From Mugil cephalus (taxonomy: Eukaryota > Chordata > Actinopteri > Mugiliformes > Mugilidae), in contig NC_061789.1 of the NCBI RefSeq assembly GCF_022458985.1, positions 8,226,357 to 8,290,356 on the forward strand: a stretch of DNA of 64,000 nt, given 5' to 3'. The translations under genes were made by a program, and so were the position numbers. The notes under the pieces were generated by a model that did not search any database, was not told where the DNA came from, and saw nothing but the letters and a program-made list of their open reading frames with translations. Numbering within the stretch: the stretch's first letter is position 1; each line of letters opens with the position of its first letter. This document shows positions 53,853 to 64,000 of the stretch, in pieces.

Positions 53853-55358
53853 TAGCACTAAACACACAACAAATGTAGTGTACAGGCTATAAATTCAACT
53901 GGACAACATTTCCCAGCAACTGACTTTATTCAATATTAACTTTCACTTCACCTATTAGCGTGCTATATACAGTACAAAAACATATCCAAAGAAAGCAACA
54001 ATTCATTAAAAGCTGACGGGAGCATTAGCAGGCTACTTCAAAAAAACTGCCTACCAGCAGATATTTTGTAGATACCCCCGACCCCGACCCCTTTTATTTG
54101 GCTAGTTTAAATTAAAAAGGAAATGCCTATTGATTAAAGCCTTACTTACTTTTTTTTGTGTGATGATAATCTTGGCAAAAACTGTCCATGTCACATTCAA
54201 GATCAGAGCATCCCTTCCGAAATATACACAACCGCACAGTTTTACAAACACTCACACGTTATTATTTTATACACATATGCAAGCGAGGAGAACACGCAGG
54301 CATTACTCCGACATTGTTAAAATTACCCAGTTCTTAAGACTATTTAACACTCTAGTGCATGCGCATATATAAATAATAGAAAATGATCAATTACAATATA
54401 AAGGCATACTGTACATAAAAAGTGAACGCCTTGTGCAATTGTGTTTCAACAGTGAGCATATAAATGACCTTTAACTTGCGCGACACGACCTGCAAATTAA
54501 GAAGTTAAGACAGTGAGAGATGGCGATGACACTCTTTGGCATCAACGTTTACCCAGTTTGCCATTCTGCTCTCACAGAATACCACTTACATCTCAGTAAA
54601 TCCAACCAAACCAGCAGACGGGCTCATGTTTGCACTGAAACAAAGACGGGGGGGGGGGAAAGAGAGTGACAACCTATCTGTGACTCGACGACCAATTATT
54701 ATTGTTTGTCCTAAAACATGTTCAGAGTTTATTTAAAAAAAAAAAAAAACACATTATTCAAAAGACACATCATTAAATTCCAGAGGGAAATAAAAAGAAA
54801 CGTAGCTTATATGCTTCACCTGACACTCAAGAATCGTGACCTCCATTAAGCAGTTGACCTTTGCTAATAACAATTAAATTGTGGGTTAAGCATCCTTTTT
54901 GTTGTAGTTTAACAAACATAAATGTGGGGCTGGTGGTGCACATGTTGTGTGCTCACAAGCGAAAAGAAAAAATTTCTGCATGTATAACCTTTAAAAACAA
55001 CCCATCGAATACAGAAACACAGTAACGTATATATTCATATTTAATTGTGTACGTAAAGAAAAGGCACTGATCAAACCTCACGATTCTAAGAGAACTTTTT
55101 CAAGCCTAATGCAAATGTTATCGTCATTTTGATACCGTATGTTTGTCTGAGCCTGATGCTTTTTTCCTCTTTTGCTTTTTAATGTCTATATTTTAATTAA
55201 TGTCCCCAAATTTAGCTACTTTAATAACAGTTGCAAAAATGGTGAGGCCGGAAGGGTTTAGGTTTTATAGATTAGAGAGACATTTGGGAGCATAAAACTC
55301 TACTTAAACTGATCATAAAGGCAGAGATTGATTTGCAAAACTGCAAAATTTTGAACAC

Positions 55359-56135
55359 AGAAGTCAAACATAGGCCCGCGGGCCAAAAGCAGCCCGCCAG
55401 AGGGTCTAATCCGGGCCGCAGCATAAGTTTGCTGTGAAAATAACATAGGAGACTGCAATTTTTCAATGAAAATAACCGCTATCCCTAATTTATCCACTGT
55501 TTTATTAAGAAAAATGGATAGGACACAACACTGAGACCCAGGACTATACAGCAGGCAGCGATGCGTCCAAATTGCATTTATTTTTCTTAAGAAATTTAAC
55601 TTTTTTAAAGGATTGTTTATTAAATATAAATTATTATTAAATTATTGAATATTATCTTAATTTACTTGTTCTTCTTTTCACTAAAACAAATGGAAAAAAT
55701 CTGCTATTGTCGTGATTACTTATAGGACGTAGGTCTTCAATGGGGGGTTTCACGACCTCTAGAGGGTCCGCAGAGGTACTGCAGGGGGGTGGCAAAATCT
55801 TTGGTTGATTAGACTTTTTTTTTTTTTAATTTTCCCCCACAAATTGAAAATTCTTTAATACACGTAAACATGAATCCAACATATTTTAGTAAAGGAATAA
55901 GGTATAACTTAATATTGAATGCAAAATGCTAATAATAATAATGTATATTTGTTAATAGCACTAGGTCGCGTTTAATATAGAACACATATATAATAGGTAG
56001 GGGGACCCTACTTAATCTCTCCATGAGTTTGGAGAGAAAAAAACGTGAAAAACGTTGAAGAACCCTGTTATAGGTTATTATGCCACTTTACATTGAATTG
56101 GGCTGTATGTGGCCCCTGTAATACAAATTAGAGTA
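55359..56135 (+). mobile_element. Repeat family R2, copy interrupted by an R1 element
   Basis: The left part (55359-55726) matches 28781-29060 block for block, and the right part resumes at 56075 with TTATTATG, then GTGGCCCCTG. The interruption is the R1 element at 55727-56067, flanked by a TTATAGG duplication. Confidence 0.65.
55727..56067 (+). mobile_element. R1 element, 341 bp, nested in R2, with target duplication
   Basis: TTATAGG occurs directly at both borders (55720-55726 and 56068-56074). The right end, GAAGAACCCTG, and the left end, AGGTCTTCAA, are imperfect inverted ends. A 7-8 bp duplication fits a hAT-type insertion. No transposase is encoded. Confidence 0.7.
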
Positions 56136-56887
56136 AAGTGAGAGAGTAAAAAAAAACTTTGTAACAATAAGCCGGTAAAACCGATATCAAGGAACCCGTT
56201 CTAAAACTGCATATCTACAAGTATAATGCGGAAATGCCGACCTTCATAAAAATGTTGCAGGAACCTCCAGTTAGGACGTGAACAAAATAACTTGGAGCCC
56301 ACGATGGCGAAACCGACGGAGTTCAAAGTTAAAAGGCACAAGCTACCCTAACTCCACGCATAGCAAACAAAGTATGTAACTATTAAGGTATTGCTGAATG
56401 CAAAAGTTCAACTAAAGGCAAGCTGTACACGTATGCTGTCATATTTCCTCTCGTACTTAAAAGGTCTGCTCATGAAACTTAAAAATTACGAGGTTTTGTC
56501 GTTCGGGATATTTGTGTAAAAAGTAAGACAACCGAGTGGATTTCGTGGTAGAGCATCTTCCCTTTTTTTGCCTTTGAGCACACAACCTCAAGAAAATGTG
56601 TATCCGTGTGTAATAATCTGAAAACATAGAAAGAAAAAAACATGAAAAATAAATAACAAGCACAACAAAAATACTCGGGGACGTGAAACACGTTTGGTGC
56701 GCTGCCGTTGCATTTACAGTGGTGTTACATTAAGTTTCATGCCGTTGAGAGTCCGAAGCACTAAAAGCGTCCAGCTGTTTGCATCCAATGCTTCTTTTCC
56801 AAATCATAGAAAGCAGAAGGGGGGTGCATCAGGTAAACAGTTCAAGTTTCGTGTAACAACAATCACAATTAAACACGCCTCGATTCA

Positions 56888-56893
56888 TTTTAT
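56888..56893 (-). terminator. Possible adcy9 polyadenylation signal
   Basis: AATAAA on the - strand, 1.24 kb past the adcy9 stop, is followed by a U/G-rich stretch. Several other AATAAA hexamers occur in the AT-rich DNA down to 53.9 kb, so the true 3' end may lie further on. Confidence 0.25.
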
Positions 56894-58133
56894 TTGTGAC
56901 ATTCCACCTTGATTATCCACGTCTTATAAGCGCTATCAGCTAACACGCACAGTGTGATCCACGGCCGAACCTAGGCAGTTATTATCTCTAATCCGTCTCA
57001 AGGCTCGAGACACTCTACATGTAGGTGCACCGGCTCCTTTTACGGTTCAACACTAAACGCGGATCGAGTTCCCGCAAGAGTCTGGATCACGCATGGCGCA
57101 GACGCTAGTTAAGGATGAGCCCATGATACCGCAAGCGCGCTGATTAAACGCAGCCGAGGCCGTGATGCCTCACAGCCGAGGCCGATACAAAGCTCTCAGC
57201 TGAGGCCAGAGAAGAAAGCTGCCACATCAGCAAACGAGTTTTTTTTTTTTTTATCGTTCAACGCCGTCCCTTAAGAGATGTTTAAATCCTGAAGTTACAC
57301 CAAGTCATGTGCACCTCTCCTGATTAAACCCTGCATAATGTTACATACGTACACACACACAAACAAACACACACGCACACACACCGAACGCGTGCAGACA
57401 TTCATCGTGCAGACACAACACGCAGCTCGGCCTCATCTGCCCTTTTGTCTGTATTAATTAGTCCCTGCTGTGCCTTTCATTAAGAGATTTCTGGTTTTCA
57501 AGGACGACATAGACACGGGGTCTTCAGCATGTGGCCGCAGACTTAACAAGAACACATCTTTGAGTAATCATCGTTTTTTTTTTTGTTTTTCCCACTTTGC
57601 TTCCTTTCCCCTTCATTAAAAGGCATGAAACGTCATAGTAAAACATAGTTTAGAAAGTAAACTTGTAACAAAAGCAAAGCTTTTTTTTTTCCAGAAAAGT
57701 TTTCTAATTTACAATTTCCCTTTATGTTGTTATTCCCTTTCTAAAAAGGCTTACTTGATATAGTAATCTATTCTAAAGGCACTTAAAAGATATATGAAAG
57801 AAAGAATTAAAGGTGTAAAGATAATCAAGTAAGTTAATGGCAGGCAAATGGGATCTATTGGAGGCAATCGAAGGTTCAGACACAGCTATCACACCTACTG
57901 CTTCCTATGCGTTCCTGCCTCTGGTCTAACCGAGCACCTTTGATAACGCCAGCCAATCGTATTTATCTTAAAAACGACCTGCTTCCCGGCTGACGAGGAG
58001 ATGCTTTCGCATCCTCCGTCTCCACCCGGAATAGGATCAAAAGGTACAATGATTCTACGCTTGCCGACTGGCAGGAACGAGAGCTTAAAGGGTAGAGGGG
58101 TTGAATGATACAAAGCGCCGCTGCAGCAGATTC

Positions 58134-61100
58134 TTAAAGTTTGGTCAACTCCCCGGTATTGCTGTCGTAATCATCCTCGCGGCTGCCCTTCTTGATGCCT
58201 TTCGGAGAGCTCGGCGAGCGTCGCGGCGCGTCTTGCTGAACTAAGGATGAGATGGGGAGCTGTTTGCTATTTGGAGAAGGAAGAGGTCCTTCCGGGTTGG
58301 GTGCGGTTGTCAGGCCACTGTGTGATGTAGAACGCCTGGCAAGAGGGGTCTCTGCAGCAGGACGTCTTTCACGGATATCTGCCTCTTTCGCGTGGCTAAG
58401 CCCTGTTGTAGTAGAGGTACCAGTGCTGGCACTGGGTACCATGGTGTTGGTGCCGCTCGCAGTCATGCTGGTCGCGGGCACCATACTGGCGATTTCGTCT
58501 GTGGGCGAGCGCCCAATGCTTCCGTCCACCTGCGCTCGGATCTCCGGCGAGACCGAGAGCTGGTACTGAGGCACGGGGCCGCTGTCGCTGCTTTTAGGGT
58601 AAAGGAAGGTCTTCATCTGACCTTTGCCTTTGACATTTACCGTGCCCCGATAATCGAATTCGTAGTCCATGCCGCTGAGCACGCAGTAGCTCTCTTCGCT
58701 GACCTGGACGCGACACTCCACCCCCGTCGTGTCCATGCGGCTGGCGATGTTGACCGTGTCGCCCCAGATGTCGTAGAGGAGCTTGGTGGTGCCGATCACC
58801 CCCGCCGTCAGAGGCCCGTGGTTGAAGCCGATGCGAAGCTTGAAGCCGAAGCCGAGCATGTTCTTGTTGAAGTCGTCCACCACGCGCATCATTTCCAGGG
58901 CGAACTCGAAGAGGGCGCGGAGGTGAGCGTGGGGGTGCGCCGCGTCGGCGCACTGCTGAGCGTTGAGCCCCGCCGCCGCCATGTAGGTGGCGCCGATGGT
59001 CTTGATCTTTTCGATGTTCGCGAAGGCGGGCTTCCGCAGGAGCTCGTCGAAGTCGCCGATCAGCTCGTTGAGGACGCGGTAGCACTCCTTGCCGCCCTCG
59101 TAGCTCTCCTCGTAGAACTCGCTGAAGTTGACGATGCTGGCGAATATCACGCCCACGTTGTCGTGGTTCTTCGAGTAGCTCTGGGTAACCTTCAGCTGCT
59201 CCGCCACGTGGATGGGAATGATGTTGCGAAGCAGCCAGTCGGCCTGGTCCCTCATGTTCTGAATCTTGATGCGGTGTTGGTCGGCTTCCACGTTACCGTG
59301 GTAATGCAAGCGGTAACTGACCTCAAACTCACGGTTAAGGAACCAGACCAGCAGGAGGAGGAGGAAAAACGCCACGCAGGCCTCAGGTCCCAGGATCTCC
59401 TCCAGGTGGGGCTGTGAGTCAGGGTACACTGGGTCAGGCAGGACAAAGGAGCTGTTGCTGCTGCTGTTGCTGCTACTGCTGTTGCTGCTCTGGCCATAAG
59501 ACCTGGTTCAGAGGCAGAAAGACAAACAAATAGACATGGACGGATTGAAAGAACCCAGAGACACAGACAAACAGAAGGCCAGCATAAATATTTTGTTTGC
59601 TAGCAGCTTTTGGAGGTAAATAACCCAAAAGGTGTTTAGAAAAAGGCAACTACAGTAGACTTGTAGAAGTCTCTATTTTTTTTAAACGTGTTTTGGATTA
59701 CCATGACCTGGAGAACCTTCACAGGGATTTGGAAACAACTGCATGCACTTCACAAAAATGAGGTTCTATGCATCACACGAGCAAATATATTCAATAAAAG
59801 TAAACTCAGGCCAAACAACACAGAATCGCTACAGCCCCAGTCTGCATATGGTTGTGGTCCTTCATTACGTCCTCGTATACCCTATTGCACTACAATTGCT
59901 ATCTAAATGCAAACTACGTAAATACCCTCAGTACTTACCATAAAAGCCGACTCTTTGCAACACTGGAAGAGACGAAACAAAAGCAATGCCAACTGAACAA
60001 ACACAAACTGAAACCAGCACCTTCACATTATCTCTGCAGTGTTAGTCAACACGTAGTCTCATCAAAAGCAGTGCTTCGGGTTAGAACCTCATACGTTCCT
60101 CCTGCCTTCAACGTCTCCACAATAAACGCGCACAGCATACCTGCAGGGGGAGCCGAAGAGCAGGGCGAGCAGGGCCAGTCCCACCAGAGTCGCGAGCGTT
60201 GAGCGCATCCAGTGGCTCAGCTGGCAGAAGTTGCAGTACTGAACGATAGCTATGATGACGGCACAGCAGATGAACATGGTAAACTGGAATACACGGGGCA
60301 GAGAGCCACGTTAGTCACGATTATTGTAAACGTTTACCGACCGTAAGTCATTTTGATTTGACTCGAGCCTGAGAGCTGGAGTGCTTTACTTGACAAAACC
60401 GACGGCGGTACTTGTGGTCCTTTTTATAAACCGACGAAAAGTTAAAAACTGGAACATCTACCTGGATGGAGAGATGCATGTCACAGGTGACGTGGGCGAA
60501 TACTGCCACAGCGGGCAGAGACACCAGGAGAGCTCCTACAAAGTGACGCGCGAGCCAGCCAGACACGGCTCTCATCAGCACCCGAGTGCAACTCAGAACG
60601 GTGTCCAGATAGAACGCCATACTGGAGAGGAAAACAAAAAGGAAACCATGACTGTTACAGGTCACTACGATGTATTAGAGACGTTATAAAGTGCTTAACA
60701 GACAAGACCGTCTGCACCTTTATTCCTGATTTACAGTGTCTCTCTACAAGCATCTGAAAACAAGACAATTCAGATCTAATGTCTGTCCACTACCTGGCCA
60801 CTTTATTAGGTACACCTGTTCACCTGCCTGTTGATGGACTTCAAGGTGAGCTTCAGGATAGGGAAGGTGGCCAGTAACTCTGTAACATCTGATTTGAGGC
60901 CCTTCCTTGTTATATGTCCTATCTCTGACTTATATAAGTAACAGTCTGACGATTTCAAGAAACGGCCTCCAGAATCCTCTCTCGCCTGTAGCCTCTGTAT
61001 CGGGGACTCAGAGTCTCACCGTATGGCAAACAGCAGAGCCAGAGCTTCCAGCAGCGAGGCCGCGGCCGTCACAGCGAGCGCCGGCGCGGACAGATTCTGC

Positions 61101-63100
61101 TGGGTGACGAGCGGCCGCAGAAAACAAGCCAGCGAGAGAGACAGGAATACCGAACAGCACAGCAGCATGTCCAGGAAAGAACTGAACATCGGGCTGGCAA
61201 CCGTCTGCACCCCCGCTTGGGTCTCCACCTGGGAGAGAAGGCAGACAGAAGACAGAAAGGGAGAAAGGAGATTGACCGTTTAAATTTCTTGTCTTTAACC
61301 CTCAGAGACCCGGCGTCCTCATACGGGGACATTACATTTTAGGCTCGTGGCAGCTTATTTTGCTTCGTTTAGACCTGTTGAGACACACTTCAATACACTT
61401 ATTTATTCTTAAATACTTTTCTAATTTGATATGATATGCAAATTTAACTAATTCCCAGTACTTGTTTGAGGACATTCAGATTTTATTGTTTCCAATTAAG
61501 CTTTTGCATTAAAATAAACTATTTTGTATTTTGGTTCACATTGGTGACTTAAATTGTAATATACAGCGATATAATCCCTGGTTTTACACACACACATATA
61601 TATATTCAAAAACAAAAATGGTGCTTCATACCTAACGATCTTAATCTTATTTTAGAAAGAAATTAAGATGTATTCCAAATATGACCAAATCCAAATGTGA
61701 CCAATCCGAATGTTAAGGAATTAAGTTAAAGTTTTTTTCTACAGCATGTTTAAAAACAGCCTCAGTTGATCAAAGTGCTGTCCAAGCAACACATATTAAT
61801 TAAGAGAATATTAACACTAGCATCCACGGCATTAGAGTGCATGCAATTCTGCATTACACCAGCAGAGGGCAGCCCAACCTAACACAAAACCGTTTTAAAG
61901 GTCCTGCAGTGATTTCTCTTTGCCGCAGTCTTGACCAATCTGGTCATAACGCAGTGGTAACAGGCTTCCCAGACAAAACTCGGAGAAACAGTGAAACGCA
62001 AAGAAGCACAAAGACGGTGCATGTGCGAAAACGAAAGCAAACTCATTTGAATGTGGAGAGTGCGAGAATGTGGGCGGGGGAGGCAGGGTGGCCAGTAATC
62101 ATGAAAAGACACAAACTCAAGTTGTGAAACTCGACTGTCAGATCACAGTCAGGCAAAAGGAAGTACGCCGCGTCAAACTCCGCAGCACAGATTGATAAAC
62201 ATTACACACGGACATTACACAATCAGGCGTAGGGGCGTTACATCACACAATTCTGACACATACACACCTCCTCCTGGTAGCTTATCCGGTAAGCAGTTTC
62301 CAGGCTCTTCTCCAAGAAAGTGAGGCTCAGCTTGTTTAGGGGAGGTTTGTAGAAATAGTCCTTCATGAGACTGTCACAGACACAGGGGCGAGTCAGGATC
62401 AACCAAAGATTTAATAACTTCACCTTAGATTGATCTTTATGATGAAATAATCACCTGTCCTCCTTGATGACGTCCACGAAGTGAGCGTCGCTCCTCTCCC
62501 TGAAGTTCTTGGACCGCAGCGGGATGAGCGCCGAGTGGTCCATGCCCATGGCTCCTCCGCTCCACGACTTCTTCTCCTTCTCCTGCAGCATCTCGCACAG
62601 CGACGTCTGGCTGTTGGTCAAGGCCTCCAGCCGAGGGCTCAGGAGGCCGTTCAGGGCCTTGGGACTGCGCCCAGCAGAGACCACCGGGGAACACTTGAGA
62701 TTCGTAGAGTCCTATGGGGTGGGGAGGGGAGTGAGAGATGAGAGACTTCCTGATGGCCAAAAATAAAGGTGCGACATAGTTTTTTGGGAAAATAGGTCAA
62801 TAATCATATGAACTAGAAAGTTCTGGGACTCATTAACTTCTATTTCTTAAAGCTATTTTTGAGATCGCTGCTGGGTAAATGTGTAAATGTAATGAGAAAC
62901 GGATCACGATTGTCCCCGCACTCGGGCGGGCACAAACTACGTTCAGACATTTCAGATGGACAGTTTAAGGTCTCTTCTGTATGGTTCCTGGTGATAACAA
63001 CAGGCTAACCTTGCTGCTGTTGGTTTTGTGGTCGTCATGGCAGCCATTGTGCACCATTCCCTCCTCGTGAACCTGATCCTCCCCTGCGATCAGGGCCACG
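58134..63100 (-). CDS. adcy9: Adenylyl cyclase type 9, 3' seven coding exons (partial at the right edge)
   Basis: Exons in transcript order: 63100-63010, 62711-62455, 62370-62268, 61228-61020, 60621-60462, 60283-60141 and 59502-58134. They join in phase to 776 codons plus stop; the exons for the first membrane half and C1 lie beyond the window. The enzyme makes cAMP from ATP at the plasma membrane under Gs control. Present are the C1b linker (LTNSQTSLCEMLQEK, DAHFVDVIKED), the second six-helix membrane block (60.1-61.2 kb exons and the start of the last exon) and the C2 catalytic domain. C2 has EKIKTIGATYMAA, YDIWGDTVNIASRMDTTG and NVKGKGQMKT, which supply the adenine- and phosphate-binding Lys, Asp, Asn, Arg and Lys. 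The Tyr and Ala that make mammalian ADCY9 forskolin-insensitive are retained (KECYRVL, TIGATY). A Ser/Thr/Pro-rich tail ends ELTKL. Confidence 0.96.
60792..60850 (+). repeat. Short dispersed-repeat fragment (adcy9 intron)
   Basis: GGCCACTTTATTAGGTACAC followed by CTGTTCACCTG is a sequence I recognise as recurrent in fish genomes, present here only as a truncated end. Confidence 0.5.
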
Positions 63101-63545
63101 CTGCAGGAAAGACAGGGGGACTGCGGCGAGATTGGAGGTTGACGGCGCAGGGAAAGAAAAAAAAAACAAAAGGAGAACAAGAATGAGAATTAATCAAAAG
63201 AAAGATAGAGATCGAGGGGAGGATATGAGGAGAGAGATACATGAAAATGAGGCGGGGGGTGACAAAACGGCAACGGAGCGGCGGCAAAAAAACAGCGCGT
63301 TAACAGAAAGTGTTCTGTCGCGTTTGCAGCTGCAGCAGCGGGGAGAGTCACACACAAGACGGGAAGCAGCGAGCGGAGAAGTTATCGGTCGTGGAGAGAA
63401 ATCGTCACTCCCTATCCTGCGTCTTTTCTTTTCTCCCGGCAACTACACCTTTCCTCTCCGCCTATCCTGGCAGAAAGCTGAGATCTGTGCCGAGGAGTTT
63501 TGAACGAAATTAAAAACCCAACTGACCATAAAGGCGATACAAAAG

Positions 63546-63938
63546 TACACCAATCAGGCATAACATTATGACCACCTTCCCAATATTGTGTAGCACTCCC
63601 TTGTCCCTCTTAAACAGTTGGTGTCTGGTACCAGAATGTTGTTAGTGGGGGCCTCTGGATCCTATGGGGTGAGTTTAGGGGCCTCTATGGATCAGGCTTG
63701 CTCCAGTGCATCCAACAGATGCTTGATCAGTTTGGGATCTAGTGAATTTTGAGGCCAGGTCAACACCTCGTGCTGTTTTTCAGTTTTTTTTAGTTGTTCC
63801 CAAACCGTTCTTTGTGTGTATTCCCGGATCAGGCTGCATCCTACTGCCATCAAAGAGTGTCATTGCTCTGGGGTGGTCCCAGCAGAACGTCAATGTTATT
63901 CACTTCTCCTTTCGGTGGTTTTAATGTTGCGACTGAGC
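63546..63938 (+). mobile_element. MITE-like repeat R3, copy 2 (adcy9 intron)
   Basis: It starts ACACCAATCAGGCATAACAT and ends GGTTTTAATGTTGCGACTGA, matching the copy at 38339-38700 at both ends, with a diverged middle. Non-coding. Confidence 0.7.
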
Positions 63939-64000
63939 TCAAAAGACTGTGGCCATAGCAGATATGACTCAATCTTGTGCGGGGAAAAAACACGGTCTAA

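Larger units (their letters stand above)
53121..58133. other. Intergenic region adcy9-crebbp
   Basis: AT-rich DNA that must include the adcy9 3'UTR at its right side. It contains the nested R2/R1 repeat pair at 55.4-56.1 kb and CA-rich runs near 57350. No open frame here resembles a gene. Confidence 0.55.

Noticed and set aside
58392..59417. A 341-codon open frame antisense to the adcy9 C2 exon
   Set aside because: It is the complement of a highly conserved coding exon with G/C-biased third positions. It has no domain and no splice or promoter context.

Overview
The window is chromosomal DNA of a ray-finned (teleost) fish. The evidence is multi-exon vertebrate genes with GT-AG introns of typically 80 bp to several kb, CG-containing promoter regions at gene starts, and many AT-rich dispersed repeats of kinds common in fish. 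There are no bacterial operons, phage genes or CRISPR arrays. I see no previously undescribed system; the interest lies in sequence details of known genes and in mobile-element archaeology.

Layout. (1) 373-4347, + strand: gde1, complete in six exons (331 aa), a membrane glycerophosphodiester phosphodiesterase. (2) 7505-10986, + strand: mcrip2, complete in five coding exons (146 aa). (3) 12053-19642, - strand: trap1, complete in 18 exons (719 aa), the mitochondrial HSP90, convergent with mcrip2. (4) 21999-52206, - strand: crebbp, complete in 31 coding exons (2480 aa), the CBP histone acetyltransferase and transcriptional coactivator. (5) 58134-63100, - strand: the 3' seven coding exons of adcy9 (about 776 aa), adenylyl cyclase 9, whose 5' part lies beyond the right edge. 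The order adcy9-crebbp-trap1, all on one strand, is the order I know from human 16p13.3. Every exon junction listed was checked by phase: each gene reads through without a frameshift, and the lengths fit the families.

Between and inside the genes are transposon remnants. The clearest is a 776-bp hAT-like element (9940-10715) with terminal inverted repeats and an 8-bp target duplication. Others are a pair of about 560-bp elements in two trap1 introns, foldback elements, three copies of a composite repeat, and a nested insertion at 55.7-56.1 kb whose uninterrupted relative lies at 28.8 kb.

Functional links. adcy9 makes cAMP, cAMP signalling activates CREB, and crebbp is the CREB coactivator; a full palindromic CRE sits about 120 bp upstream of the trap1 start codon. 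This is suggestive only. The most unusual coding observation is an Asp in gde1 where the second catalytic His is expected.
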